This document shows, piece after piece, positions 29,496 through 38,959 of a DNA stretch of 64,000 bases. The notes beneath the pieces were generated by a model. That model worked only from the letters and a program-made list of their open reading frames with translations, was not told where the DNA came from and searched no databases. The translations under genes were made by a program, and so were the position numbers. The number at the start of each line of letters is the position of its first letter. The first letter of the stretch is position 1. The stretch spans positions 48,565-112,564 of the forward strand of contig BQJC01000005.1 of assembly GCA_021604505.1 (NCBI GenBank), read 5' to 3'. This stretch comes from Nitrospinaceae bacterium (GTDB lineage Bacteria > Nitrospinota > Nitrospinia > Nitrospinales > VA-1).

Positions 29496-30959
29496 TCAAC
29501 CAGAGTCCTTTTGAGGCGTAAGAAGGTTTCGGAAAACCAGGCGGTCGAATTCGTTAAATGTCCTCAATAGCACCAGCAAAATAAAATAGACCCCCACCCC
29601 CAGCACAAAGGAAGGCATGAGAGGCCATGAAACCTTCATGATCGCAAAACCCATCCCCGCGCTGGCTAAAACCGGTCTCCAGAAAAAAGACATCAATGGA
29701 ATATGTCCGATATTTTTTTGGGTCGACTGAAAAAACAACCCGAACAAGAGCAACTCCGTCAGGCCCGCGACAACCGCCGCCCCCATCAGTCCCCAGCGCG
29801 GAATGACAAACAGATTGCAAATCAGATTAAATATCGCGGCTGCCACGACAATTTTTAAAACGCTCCGGGTTTTATCCGCAGACAACAACAGGTAGGCCAT
29901 GAATTCATTGAGAACCAGAAGAAAAAAAGGAATCGCCATGATCTGAAGCACCGGTCCGGTGATTTCATAAAGGGACCCATACAACAAGTCTATCAATTGC
30001 GGTGCCAGAATCGCGGTTCCCGCTGAAAAAGGCAGACCGATCAGCAACAGGTAGCGCGCGGCTTCGGCCCATAACCTGTTGAACTGATCCTCGTTTTGCG
30101 AATAAGTCCGGGAAAGAATCGGGAAAAGAGCTCCCCGGACGCTCGCAAGAAGCAAGGCCAGGGATTCGATCAGTTTAAAGGCCGCGTAATACCAGCCGGT
30201 CGCTGATTTGCCGATCATCAGGAACAACAGGACGGAGTCGATGCAGAAATAGATATATGCGAAAAAAACGATCCCGCAAACCGGTAAGGATTCCTGAAAA
30301 ATATTTCCAATCACGCCGCGGTTCAAATCCTTTTTCCAACTGCTTTTTGGCCTCTTCAGTTGAAAGTGCGCGAGCAACAAACTGACGATCGACGAAATTA
30401 AAAAAGCGCTTGAAAAAGCGACGACCCCATAGCCAGAGACCAGGACGAACAAACCAAAGACAAAAAACAAAATGCGCTGAAAAACCATCAGCTTGGAAAC
30501 CAAAGGCATGTTCTCCAGCGCACGAAAAACTCCCAAATACATCTCAGTGTAACCATTGACCACCAGAGCGAAGCCGATGACGGCAACCACCGTCAGGGTT
30601 TCACGATCCAAGGGCATGATCACGACCGCCACCGAGAACAATAAAACAGAGAGCAAGGTCAGAAGGAACTTGAGAACGAATACATTATGAAGGTAGGCGC
30701 CAATCAGCTCGGGTTTCCGGGAAATCGCCCGGGTCAAAAAAACTTTCAACCCGTTGTCGATAAAGTTAACCACCACTCCCGTCGCCACGAAGGCAAACCC
30801 GAACACTCCGAATCCTTTGTCTCCTAAATACCGGGCCGCGATGATCTGAATCCCCAGGGCAATCACTTTGGATAGGCCCTCGGCGGAAAATAGCCAGATC
30901 GAATTCTTTACCAGGCGCTGAGCCGTTTTGGTTTTTTCCTGATCTTTGTCTGCAACCAT
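29496..30959 (-). CDS. Polysaccharide flippase (Wzx/MATE-like)
   Basis: The 487-residue protein has about 12-14 hydrophobic segments and the features of the polysaccharide transporter family: IWLFSAEGLSKVIALG at the start, KGFGVFGFAFVATG and a DNGLKVFLTRAISR loop after helix 2. It would flip lipid-linked oligosaccharide units to the periplasmic side. It is transcribed in the same direction as the phosphoglycosyltransferase gene, 142 bases away. A polymerase (Wzy) is not obvious in the window. Confidence 0.9.
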   Translation of the reverse strand: MVADKDQEKTKTAQRLVKNSIWLFSAEGLSKVIALGIQIIAARYLGDKGFGVFGFAFVATGVVVNFIDNGLKVFLTRAISRKPELIGAYLHNVFVLKFLLTLLSVLLFSVAVVIMPLDRETLTVVAVIGFALVVNGYTEMYLGVFRALENMPLVSKLMVFQRILFFVFGLFVLVSGYGVVAFSSAFLISSIVSLLLAHFQLKRPKSSWKKDLNRGVIGNIFQESLPVCGIVFFAYIYFCIDSVLLFLMIGKSATGWYYAAFKLIESLALLLASVRGALFPILSRTYSQNEDQFNRLWAEAARYLLLIGLPFSAGTAILAPQLIDLLYGSLYEITGPVLQIMAIPFFLLVLNEFMAYLLLSADKTRSVLKIVVAAAIFNLICNLFVIPRWGLMGAAVVAGLTELLLFGLFFQSTQKNIGHIPLMSFFWRPVLASAGMGFAIMKVSWPLMPSFVLGVGVYFILLVLLRTFNEFDRLVFRNLLTPQKDSG

Positions 30960-31062
30960 TTATTTCATTCGATTTATAAAACCTGGTTTTGAGAGAGTGA
31001 TTCTAACCGTATAAAGCCATTCCGCAAAGTAAAGTGATTCCTGATTTCAATCGGTGGATCGA

Positions 31063-31890
31063 ATGGGTTTATTTGGTATACTCAGCCAAAAAAACAAGGA
31101 GACTATTTTGTCGTGGAATGAAGCCGAAGCGCGATGGGTTGAGGGCTATAAAGTACTGAGCGATTTGGGTCTATTGAGGTTCGAAAACCTGTCTACCGCC
31201 TCCCAGTATTGGTTTGTTTACGAAAATTTTTTAAAACATCGCCTGCTTCCAGGTTCTCATGTTTTGGATTGGGGGTCTGGCGATGGTCACTTCAGTTATT
31301 TTTTGCTCAGCCAGGGGTTTAAAACCGATTCTTTTAACGTAAACACCGGCGATGCGTACAACCCGGAAGGCTTTAAAATTGAAGATATCTTTGCTTCTCA
31401 ATTTAAAGATGCGTTTCATTACCAGGTATCTTCCGGAGACCCCGTTCATTTACCTTATGAGAATGAAACCTTCCATGCCGTGGTATCCATTGGAGTACTC
31501 GAGCATGTAAGGCAGGAAGGAGGAAATGAAACAGGAAGCCTTAAAGAAATTCACCGGATCCTAAAAAAGGGCGGACAGTTTTTTTGTTTTCACTTTCCTA
31601 ACAAATACAGTTGGGTGGAAGCCCTTGCCAGAAACATCCCTTCCAAGCACCACCATCCCTACCTTTTCACAAAAAAGGATATTTATAATTTAAATCAATC
31701 GGCAGGATTAAAAGTCGAAGAGATCAAAGGGTATGCGATTCTTCCTAGAAATGAACTTTCCCGCTTGCCTCAAAGCATAAAAAACAATCCTTATTTTGTG
31801 AAATCCTACAACGCAGCGGATCGCCTTCTATATTTTGTATTGCCTCCGGTTTTTCAAAATTATTATTTTCGGTCCAGGAAACCGCAGTGA
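31063..31890 (+). CDS. Class I SAM-dependent methyltransferase
   Basis: The protein of about 275 residues has motif I VLDWGSGDGHFSYF, a later acidic strand, and the motif IV/post region VSIGVLEHV followed by LKEIHRILKKGGQFFCF, the pattern of small-molecule or sugar methyltransferases. The start is uncertain: GTG at 31054 or ATG at 31063, without a clear ribosome site. Set within glycan genes, it may methylate a sugar, which is an inference from position. Confidence 0.87.
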   Translation: MGLFGILSQKNKETILSWNEAEARWVEGYKVLSDLGLLRFENLSTASQYWFVYENFLKHRLLPGSHVLDWGSGDGHFSYFLLSQGFKTDSFNVNTGDAYNPEGFKIEDIFASQFKDAFHYQVSSGDPVHLPYENETFHAVVSIGVLEHVRQEGGNETGSLKEIHRILKKGGQFFCFHFPNKYSWVEALARNIPSKHHHPYLFTKKDIYNLNQSAGLKVEEIKGYAILPRNELSRLPQSIKNNPYFVKSYNAADRLLYFVLPPVFQNYYFRSRKPQ

Positions 31891-31921
31891 GCCCTGGTGA
31901 AATTCCATTGCTCCTGGTTCT

Positions 31922-33088
31922 TCATTTTTTAGAATCAATCAATTCCATAAAATAACCGTTGTAGACTTCGGCAATACTTGCCCACGCATATTGCTTAGCG
32001 TGTTCAAAAGCGCTGGTTTTCAATGATTGCCCCAGGCCTTTGTCCGAAAGCAGAAAGCTTATTTTTTCCGCCAGGGCTTTGGGTTCGGTTTTAGTCACCC
32101 AGTATCCGTTCACCCCTTCATCAATCAACTCTTCGGAAATTCCTTTTTCGTGTTTATAAGCCACCACCGGAAGGCCGCAGGCATTCGCCTCCAGAACTGT
32201 GATGCTGCCTCCCCCCCCCTTGTGAATAGGATGAACAAATAACCGGGAAGCCTTCATCCAGGAATAAGCTTCCGCATCTGACGAAATCATGCCATGAAAA
32301 GTAACCCGGTTTGCAATTTCCAGCTGTTCGGCGAGTTTTTCCAACGCCAGCTTCTCAGGTCCTTCTCCAATAATTTGCAAGGTTACCTGCGTTCCTGCTT
32401 TTTGCAAAATAGAAACTACATGCAACAAGTGATCGACGCTTTTATGTTTGTTGAGCCGCCCCATAAAAACCAGATCAAAATCCTTTTCCTTCGCCCTGGC
32501 ATTTTGAATTTTTTCAAAATCGATTCCATTGGGGATAAAGTTAACTTTGGTTTCCTTCACTCCCAATCGCTTCAGCTGGTTTTTGCCTTTCCGGGTAATG
32601 GCAATAATATTTGGCGCGATTTGGGTCAACAGTTTTTCAAACCCAGAGCCAATGATCCCCTTGGCTCCGTAGTACTCCAACCAATGGGCGGTCCCCCATA
32701 CCTCCCACCAGTCCACCACCAGTTTTGCCCGCCCAAACAAACTGTATAACCGCGCTGGTACGAGATGAAAAAATGGCCACTGTCCGGCATGAATCACATC
32801 GAAATGCCGCAATTCAGTGTGTTTCATTATCATCAGGCCATAGTAGATCGTCTCCCAAATTCTGCGTTTGCCCCCTGGCCCATAAAGCTCCACCCCCCGG
32901 CCCACCGCCGTGTAGGTGATGCCTTTGTGCTGGATGGTTTTTGGTCCTTCCCAGAACTGAAGAGCAAACCACTCCACCTCCCACCCTTTTTGCAGCAAAT
33001 TCCGGGCGATTTCAAATAACCGTCTCTGTCCCCCTCCCTGAACATAGGGAAAAGGACAATCGTAAAGTATGGCAATGCGTTTGGACAT
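31922..33088 (-). CDS. GT4 family glycosyltransferase with a C9 homopolymer
   Basis: The 388-residue GT-B enzyme has the N-terminal GGGQRR loop, a donor domain with FMGRLNKHKSVDHLL, and the E-containing motif SITVLEANACGLPVVAY. The coding strand contains nine G bases in a row (plus-strand C at 32211-32219) encoding the glycines of HKGGGGS, next to the donor site. Such tracts slip during replication, so the gene could switch off by frameshift. It faces the methyltransferase gene and belongs to the same polysaccharide region. Confidence 0.9.
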   Translation of the reverse strand: MSKRIAILYDCPFPYVQGGGQRRLFEIARNLLQKGWEVEWFALQFWEGPKTIQHKGITYTAVGRGVELYGPGGKRRIWETIYYGLMIMKHTELRHFDVIHAGQWPFFHLVPARLYSLFGRAKLVVDWWEVWGTAHWLEYYGAKGIIGSGFEKLLTQIAPNIIAITRKGKNQLKRLGVKETKVNFIPNGIDFEKIQNARAKEKDFDLVFMGRLNKHKSVDHLLHVVSILQKAGTQVTLQIIGEGPEKLALEKLAEQLEIANRVTFHGMISSDAEAYSWMKASRLFVHPIHKGGGGSITVLEANACGLPVVAYKHEKGISEELIDEGVNGYWVTKTEPKALAEKISFLLSDKGLGQSLKTSAFEHAKQYAWASIAEVYNGYFMELIDSKK

Positions 33089-33264
33089 GTAGATTTCTCA
33101 AACGTCCTTATCGGTAGAGGCTCATCGCTTTCTGGGGTGGAGTCGAGCCGGGGTGCCGTGCCAGCTTATTGCAAACGATCCCGATTATTCCATAACGGGT
33201 TTGAGTTTTAAAGTTCTTATAAGAAGCGCAAAGGAGAAAATGCGATAAAAGGAGGTGTTACTTT

Positions 33265-33417
33265 TTGGAGTTTGACAACGAGGTGATTTTCCAGTCCCTA
33301 TTGCAAAAGAGCATTCCATTTAAGAATACAAGGCAAATGTACTTTTGCAACCAGGGGTTCTTAACAAAAGACCCTGCTACTGAATTTCGTCCAGTTGAGC
33401 CAGTATTTTTCCTCTAA
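33265..33417 (+). CDS. Possible 50-residue small protein with strong ribosome site
   Basis: AAGGAGGTG (33250-33258) is a near-perfect Shine-Dalgarno site placed six bases before a TTG that opens a 50-codon frame (LEFDNEVIFQSLLQKSIPF ... FRPVEPVFFL). It has no signal or known motif. The last 40 bases overlap the end of the cpoB-like gene in antisense. Either it is a real small gene or the ribosome site is a relic of a lost one. Confidence 0.3.
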   Translation: MEFDNEVIFQSLLQKSIPFKNTRQMYFCNQGFLTKDPATEFRPVEPVFFL

Positions 33418-34324
33418 CCTCCGAAGGAGGATTGTATTTCAATGCGGTTTCCAGAACTTCAATCGCACGGCTGGCCTCTCCTTTTTTATAATAGGAAACG
33501 CCCAGCATCAACCTTGAATCATGAGCCTTGTTACCACTCGGAAACTGACTGAGTACCGTGTCGAACTGCTTGATTGCGTTGTCATACATTTCCAGTTTGA
33601 CGTAATTGCTTCCAATCCAGAAAAGAATATTATCTTTTAAATTCACCGGCGGGTTGCTCAAGGCAAAGTTTTGAAACAACAGAATAGACTCATCATAGTT
33701 TCCCTTCCGGTAAGCATCAAGAGCCTGGTTGTATTCCGGAGGCGTTCCGGAACTCCGGGAACCTCCCCCGACACCGGACCGGCTTGAGGGCATCGCTGCG
33801 CCCGCTCTGGCCATTTTTAACCTGGAAATTTCCTGGTTTAATTGGCTGACCTTTAGCTTAAGCTCTTCCACCTCAGGTTGCAAAAATTCAGACTGGCTGG
33901 CAACCGAAGACAAACTGCCTTCCAGCCGTTCTTGAGTCGCGCTCACTCTCGGCTCCAGGGTGCTCAAAATTTCTTCCAATTCCCGAACCTTGCTGATCAA
34001 CGCTCCCTGCTGATTTTGGAGGCTTTCCACATCCCCTTTCAACTCCATCGAATCCGTGCCTTGATCAAGGCTGGAAAAATCTCCGCCTCCACTGTCCGTC
34101 AAGGCCCCATCCTCTGCAAAAAAATCGTCATCTCCGCCGCCTCCTGAGGCAGACGCAGGTTGTTCGTCTTCAAAGGGAAAGTCTTCTTCGAAAGCCAGGT
34201 CCTCTTCTTCACTATCACCGATCCAGGGAATATAGCTGCATCCACTCAGGACCAATGGGAAGGCCACCAAGAAAACCAAAAAAAGACGAAACAAAAATTT
34301 CTTTGGGGACATACATTTCTCCAT
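33377..34324 (-). CDS. CpoB/YbgF-like lipoprotein with coiled coil and TPRs
   Basis: The 315-residue protein has a signal with lipobox VLSGC (Cys 29), a very acidic Gly/Asp-rich linker (GDSEEEDLAFEEDFPFEDE, then GGGGDDDFF), a coiled coil (about 95-175) and a C-terminal TPR domain (NQALDAYRKGNYDESILLFQ, AIKQFDTVLSQFP, AIEVLETALKYNP). This is the plan of CpoB/YbgF, the Tol-Pal partner that links outer-membrane constriction to septal peptidoglycan synthesis. A lipid anchor instead of a free periplasmic form, and the acidic linker, are variations. No tol or pal genes are adjacent. Confidence 0.82.
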   Translation of the reverse strand: MEKCMSPKKFLFRLFLVFLVAFPLVLSGCSYIPWIGDSEEEDLAFEEDFPFEDEQPASASGGGGDDDFFAEDGALTDSGGGDFSSLDQGTDSMELKGDVESLQNQQGALISKVRELEEILSTLEPRVSATQERLEGSLSSVASQSEFLQPEVEELKLKVSQLNQEISRLKMARAGAAMPSSRSGVGGGSRSSGTPPEYNQALDAYRKGNYDESILLFQNFALSNPPVNLKDNILFWIGSNYVKLEMYDNAIKQFDTVLSQFPSGNKAHDSRLMLGVSYYKKGEASRAIEVLETALKYNPPSEVRGKILAQLDEIQ

Positions 34325-34453
34325 ATTATTGGCAAAGGATTGAATAACCCTTAATAATCAACGGATTATATTATACGGTTATCTATACTGCAAATACAAA
34401 TAAAAGTCGTTGGATAGCAATAAAATTTTTTAAACATGTAAACCGTTTTTACC

Positions 34454-35617
34454 TCACTTGAAAGTCGAGGTGGTTTTTCGATTCAAAGTCACAAGACGAC
34501 CAAGGGTGTTAGCTGCAGCATCAAGTTCCTCGCGCGTGTTGCTCCAGCCCAGGCTGAATCTCAGCGAAGACTTGATCCGTTCTTCGGGAACCTGCATATG
34601 GGTGAGAACATGAGAAGGAAGAGAAGACCCGGAACTACAAGCCGAACCCGTGGAAACCGATATCCCCTCGACATCCAGACCGATCATCAAAGATTCCCCA
34701 TCCCCTCCGTCAATCGAAAGGTTAAATGTATTAGGAAGAGAAAATTCCTGGTCCCCCAAAAACTCCACCCCTGTGATCGATTCATTGATTCGTTGAAAAA
34801 AATAATTTTTTAGCCCTTCCATGACCTCGACTCCACCTGCGTCCAACCGGGCTTCTGCCAATTCACAGGCTTTGCCAAAACCGACAACTCCAGCCACGTT
34901 TTCCGTCCCTCCCCGTCTTTTCTTTTCCTGGTTGCCCCCGCAAACAAGAGAAAATAAAGGCGGCCCTCCTTTTTTAGCATACAACGCGCCGACGCCCTTG
35001 GGTCCATTTAATTTGTGTGAAGAGATGGATAGAAGATCTACAGGAATCTTTTTCACATCGACGGGAATTTTTCCAACACTCTGAATGGCATCCGTATGAA
35101 AACAGATGGCGTTTTCCCGCGCAATTTCCCCGATCTTTTCGATCTGTTGCAACGTTCCAACCTCGCTGTTTGCGTGTTGCAGTGAAATAAGAACGGTGGA
35201 ACTTTTTATGGACCGCTTCAACTGCTCAAGATCAATACGGCCCTTTGGGTCCACCGCCAGACGGTCCACTTGAAACCCGAGTTTTTCGAGTTGCTTTAAG
35301 GGGTTCAATACGGAAGGGTGTTCAATTTCACAGGTGATGATGTGGCGGCCTGTTTCCTGCCGGCTGAATGCAACGCCCAAAAGAGCCTGATTATTCGCTT
35401 CAGTGCCTCCGCTGGTGAAAATAATTTCCCCAGGGCTGGCGCCGATGAGAGCCGCCACCTGTTCACGCGCTTCGTCCAGAAAAACCCTGGCCTTTCTTCC
35501 CTCCGCATGAATACTGGAAGGATTTCCGAAAGATTCTTCCAGGACAGGAAGCATGGCCTTCAAAGCCTCGGGGTGCAAAGGCGTGGTGGCGTTATGGTCC
35601 AGATATATTTTTTGCAA
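34454..35617 (-). CDS. Cysteine desulfurase (NifS/IscS-like)
   Basis: The 387-residue PLP enzyme takes sulphur from cysteine for Fe-S clusters and thio-cofactors. The PLP Lys is K202 (SSHKLNGPKG), with the aldimine-site H in TDAIQSVGK context, and the active-site loop is STGSACSSG with C327. The start is TTG, supported by AAGGAGG seven bases upstream. cysE lies 67 bases upstream on the same strand, so cysteine synthesis feeds this enzyme. No iscU or nifU is adjacent. Confidence 0.94.
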   Translation of the reverse strand: MQKIYLDHNATTPLHPEALKAMLPVLEESFGNPSSIHAEGRKARVFLDEAREQVAALIGASPGEIIFTSGGTEANNQALLGVAFSRQETGRHIITCEIEHPSVLNPLKQLEKLGFQVDRLAVDPKGRIDLEQLKRSIKSSTVLISLQHANSEVGTLQQIEKIGEIARENAICFHTDAIQSVGKIPVDVKKIPVDLLSISSHKLNGPKGVGALYAKKGGPPLFSLVCGGNQEKKRRGGTENVAGVVGFGKACELAEARLDAGGVEVMEGLKNYFFQRINESITGVEFLGDQEFSLPNTFNLSIDGGDGESLMIGLDVEGISVSTGSACSSGSSLPSHVLTHMQVPEERIKSSLRFSLGWSNTREELDAAANTLGRLVTLNRKTTSTFK

Positions 35618-35684
35618 AATGAAACCTCCTTCTGCGGAGGGCGGCCAGGCTATGCGACCTGGAGTGAATTTACGGCGAAGAAAA

Positions 35685-36383
35685 TCAATCGTCCTGACTT
35701 TTCAGGGGAACAGGGTCGGCCAGTTTTTCTTTTTGCTCCTGGAGGGCTTCTTTTAAGGCGCGGATTTCCTTTTCCATTTTTGGCATTTTATCCAGCATGC
35801 ACTCAATCGCCTGGGCAACCGGATCCGGAAACGTTTCCGGCCCGCCTTCACTCTCCAGATCGGAAGAGATGCCCGAAAACACCACCCGGCCGGGCACGCC
35901 AATGACAGTTGAATATGCGGGCACGTCCTGAAGCACAACGGAACCCGATCCGATTTTAGTATTTTCTCCGATCGTCACAGGCCCCAGAACATGAGCCCCG
36001 GCGCCGACCACCACATTGTTCCCTATGGTCGGATGCCGCTTTCCTTTCTTCATACTCAGGCCGCCAAGGGTGACTCCGTGATAAATAAAAACATTGTCGC
36101 CGATTTCGGACGTCTCCCCGATCACCACTCCCATGCCATGATCGATAAAGAACCGGCGGCCGATTTTTGCAGCAGGGTGGATTTCAATCCCCGTCAACCA
36201 ACGGAAAAAATAGGAAAGAAATCTTCCCGTAAATTTTAAATCATGATTCCACAGCCAATGAGAAATCCGGTAGCTGATGAGGGCATGAACTCCGGGATAA
36301 CAGAAAAGAACCTCCCCAAAATTCCTCGAGGCGGGGTCTTTTTCCAATGCCACCTGGACATCTTCTTTAATCTGTTTGAGCAT
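35685..36383 (-). CDS. cysE: Serine O-acetyltransferase
   Basis: The 232-residue enzyme acetylates serine, the first step to cysteine. It has a shortened N-terminal helical domain, as in EpsC-type enzymes, then the left-handed beta-helix with [23 protein letters not shown] and the YHGVTLGG motif, and a coiled tail rich in Lys/Glu. H82 and H102 are the likely catalytic and substrate histidines. It leads a cysE-desulfurase operon. Confidence 0.95.
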   Translation of the reverse strand: MLKQIKEDVQVALEKDPASRNFGEVLFCYPGVHALISYRISHWLWNHDLKFTGRFLSYFFRWLTGIEIHPAAKIGRRFFIDHGMGVVIGETSEIGDNVFIYHGVTLGGLSMKKGKRHPTIGNNVVVGAGAHVLGPVTIGENTKIGSGSVVLQDVPAYSTVIGVPGRVVFSGISSDLESEGGPETFPDPVAQAIECMLDKMPKMEKEIRALKEALQEQKEKLADPVPLKSQDD

Positions 36384-36478
36384 ATTTCCCCAAATTTCTT
36401 AAGTCCCAGAAGTAACCTATTGTAAAATCTATTATATAAACACAACACGAAGTTTCCAACCGCAAACACCAAACCGAT

Positions 36479-36512
36479 CAAAAAAAGAAAGCGGTCCTGA
36501 AAAGGACCGCTT
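36479..36512 (-). terminator. Rho-independent terminator
   Basis: A perfect 9-bp stem (AAGCGGTCC/GGACCGCTT, loop TGAAAA) at 36489-36512 is followed on the minus strand by a T-rich run (complement of 36479-36488). It lies about 100 bases after the stop of the glycine-zipper gene 36615-37010. Confidence 0.8.
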
Positions 36513-36614
36513 CTCAAAAGAGTCTTAACCTCGCAAAAATTGCAACTACTTATTTTAATGTCGGTTACATATTTCTAAAGAGCTTACTGCAGGTCTATGA
36601 GAGCAAAAAGCTGC

Positions 36615-37010
36615 TTAATTGATAACCCTGTGTCCTCGACCCCGCATACACTCTTTATACGCTTCCTTATAGTCCCCCTCTGCGCCGAATCCCTGTTTTG
36701 CTCCACCACCGATACCACCCGCGGCGGCTCCAATGGCGGCTCCCTTACCCGGCGACCCGACAGCCGCTCCAAGAGCCGCTCCGGCAGCAGCGCCAATCGC
36801 GCCTCCAATCAAAGCGCCCTTACCGGCTTCCTTGGCCGTGCTTCCTGCCGCATTTTTGGCCAGCTGTCTGCATTCCACTATGTTGCGCTCAATACTGGCC
36901 GCGTTAGGGTCCCCATAAGGGTCCACGGTAGGACGCCAGTCGCCTTGGCTGGCGCACCCGGTCAAAGCCATTGCACTCACTAAAAAAACTGCCGTTATTG
37001 TTTTATACAT
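36615..37010 (-). CDS. Glycine-zipper lipoprotein, copy 2
   Basis: The 131-residue product has a signal and lipobox (ALTGC), the motif VDPYGDPN, an ECRQLAK stretch, and a central glycine zipper (GKGALIGGAIGAAAGAALG ... GAAIGAAAGGIGG) typical of outer-membrane glycine-zipper proteins. It closes with GFGAEGDYKEAYKECMRGRGH, and the two Cys could pair. AAGGAG lies seven bases before the ATG. It is a clear paralogue of the next gene and may be co-transcribed with it; a strong terminator follows. Confidence 0.85.
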   Translation of the reverse strand: MYKTITAVFLVSAMALTGCASQGDWRPTVDPYGDPNAASIERNIVECRQLAKNAAGSTAKEAGKGALIGGAIGAAAGAALGAAVGSPGKGAAIGAAAGGIGGGAKQGFGAEGDYKEAYKECMRGRGHRVIN

Positions 37011-37075
37011 TTTTCACTCCTTCTTGTTCAATTTAACAACTGAGGTTAAAAAAAACCGGAAAAAAATTTACGTCA

Positions 37076-37471
37076 TTAAATTACGTTGTGGCCACGGTTT
37101 CGCATGCAATTTATAAATGCTTGCTTATATTGGTGGTCCGCGCCAAAACCCTGCTCGACCATCCCACCGATGCCACCTGCCGCCGCTCCAATCGCCGCCC
37201 CTGCTCCAGGGACCCCGGACACAGCCCCAATTGCCGCCCCTGCCGCCGCGCCAGTGGCTCCACCGATCAAAGCGCCCTTCCCGATTTCATTAACCGGATT
37301 TCCCGACGCATGTTTTGCCAATGTCCTGCATTCAATTTGATCCCTTTGGATATTGGCAACATTCGGATCTCCATAAGGGTCTACCGCCGGTGTCCAGCTA
37401 GATTGATAAGCGCACCCCGAAACAACCCATGCCATTGCAAAAAAAATAGATATTGATATTCTGCCCATCAT
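37076..37471 (-). CDS. Glycine-zipper lipoprotein, copy 1
   Basis: This 131-residue paralogue has the same order of parts: lipobox VVSGC, VDPYGDPN, IECRTLAK, the glycine zipper (GKGALIGGATGAAAGAAIG, GAAIGAAAGGIGG) and GFGADHQYKQAFINCMRNRGH. It has the same length as its neighbour, so the pair arose by tandem duplication and then diverged, mostly outside the zipper. Function is unknown; such proteins associate with the outer membrane. Confidence 0.85.
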   Translation of the reverse strand: MMGRISISIFFAMAWVVSGCAYQSSWTPAVDPYGDPNVANIQRDQIECRTLAKHASGNPVNEIGKGALIGGATGAAAGAAIGAVSGVPGAGAAIGAAAGGIGGMVEQGFGADHQYKQAFINCMRNRGHNVI

Positions 37472-37678
37472 CCCGCCCTCGTCTCACAGGTTAACTTCTA
37501 GAAAAATAGAACTCAAGCCTATGAAGTAAATTTATACATTCCAGCTCATTTTTGCAATTAACTTTAAGGATAATTTTATGGGCAAATGTGCTCTGTGTCA
37601 CACAACCACCTGGTTTTTTCTGACTCCTCCCCTGGTAAACCCCAAACTTTTAGGAGTTAAGACAAAGAGTCCTCCCGG

Positions 37679-38950
37679 TCAGCTCTCGCACCTCAGAAAC
37701 CCCGAGGCCTTATCTTCATCAAAAAAAGCGGTCAGAATGCCTTGCGCCAACGCCCGATACCCTGCCTCATTGGGATGCAGCCAATCCTTCGGCCCGTGAA
37801 TGGGTTCCTTGGCAGCCGCTTTTCTGAAAAATTTTCTCGTATCTGCAAATTTGTAGTCATACTTCCTGGCAATGCGCTCAATTTTGAGACAAAGCTCCTG
37901 GCTCCTTTCATGAATCAAGGAAGACTTAAAAGCAACCGTGCCTTTGCTCGTTACGGTAGTTACTGTTGGAGAAACCCATTGGTAAGAGGACAGAGGAGAG
38001 GGGATATACACAACCGCAATGGTGGATTCCTTAAAAAAATCCGCTAAAAACAACAACGACTGCTCAAATACATAGATGGCCTGTTTGGTTTGCTCAGCGG
38101 TCAATGTCATGGCCGGGTGCTGACTGTTAAGAGGAATCGGGAATTCCTGACCAGCGATCAAGGCAGTGTCATGGTGCAACGGCTCTGAGTCCGGAGCGGC
38201 ACCCCCGCTCAACTCAACCGTCTTTTTGCTCACTGCTTTTTTAAGTTTTTTATACCCTCTTTTGATTTCATTGACGACATTGTCGCCAACACTTTCTAAA
38301 AGAAACCGGGTGAACAGAAAATTTTTCAATGGACCTTCTGTTTTATACAAAGGGTCCGCCTCCAAAACCGATTTCTGGATAAAATTTTTGAAATATTCCC
38401 TGTCGTAAAGCAAATCCGGGTCGATGGCATTTTTGTACTTGCCCTGCAGGTCAATGACGTTGTCATTCAGATCATTGCCTTCAAAGAAATACACGAGAAT
38501 CATCTCCGGATCTTTCAAGTCGAAGGCGCGCAACGAATTGATATGCATGAAGTGGGTGATGGGTTGAGACACCAAACCGCGCAAGCTGCCAGAGCCCAAA
38601 GCTCCATAAGAAATGATATCCCGTCCAGTATGATTGTAGAGAACGTGAGCGGAGTGATAATCCCCCTGAGTGAACTTATGTTTTCGAACCGCCTGCTTAA
38701 ACCAGTCCCCCGTTCCCAGCGCGTGAGAGTCCCCCACAATCGCTATATAATCCTTTGGAATCACGGATTTTTTGGTGGACTGCCCCAAAACCTGATAATC
38801 GCGACCCAAGCCAACATAAATAGACAAAGGAACTCGATGCAACACGCGTGGAAAAACCAATTCCATGACCAGCAATATTATAATTGTACTGACAAGGAAT
38901 ACGGAGATATTAACCAGGAAGGAGGAGAGTTTTTTATTCAAGCTTTTCAC
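37679..38950 (-). CDS. Membrane-anchored SGNH-hydrolase-like protein
   Basis: The 423-residue product starts at GTG, has one N-terminal membrane helix (about 11-33) and a periplasmic domain of the SGNH type: block I GDSHALG (73-79, Ser 75), the block III-like FFEGNDLND, and the final DWLHPNEAGY with the catalytic Asp-His pair. Such proteins are acetyl-transfer or esterase enzymes acting on exported glycans. The gene follows the membrane protein gene by nine bases, so the two likely work together. Substrate unknown. Confidence 0.82.
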   Translation of the reverse strand: MKSLNKKLSSFLVNISVFLVSTIIILLVMELVFPRVLHRVPLSIYVGLGRDYQVLGQSTKKSVIPKDYIAIVGDSHALGTGDWFKQAVRKHKFTQGDYHSAHVLYNHTGRDIISYGALGSGSLRGLVSQPITHFMHINSLRAFDLKDPEMILVYFFEGNDLNDNVIDLQGKYKNAIDPDLLYDREYFKNFIQKSVLEADPLYKTEGPLKNFLFTRFLLESVGDNVVNEIKRGYKKLKKAVSKKTVELSGGAAPDSEPLHHDTALIAGQEFPIPLNSQHPAMTLTAEQTKQAIYVFEQSLLFLADFFKESTIAVVYIPSPLSSYQWVSPTVTTVTSKGTVAFKSSLIHERSQELCLKIERIARKYDYKFADTRKFFRKAAAKEPIHGPKDWLHPNEAGYRALAQGILTAFFDEDKASGFLRCES

Positions 38951-38959
38951 CCGGGGTTT

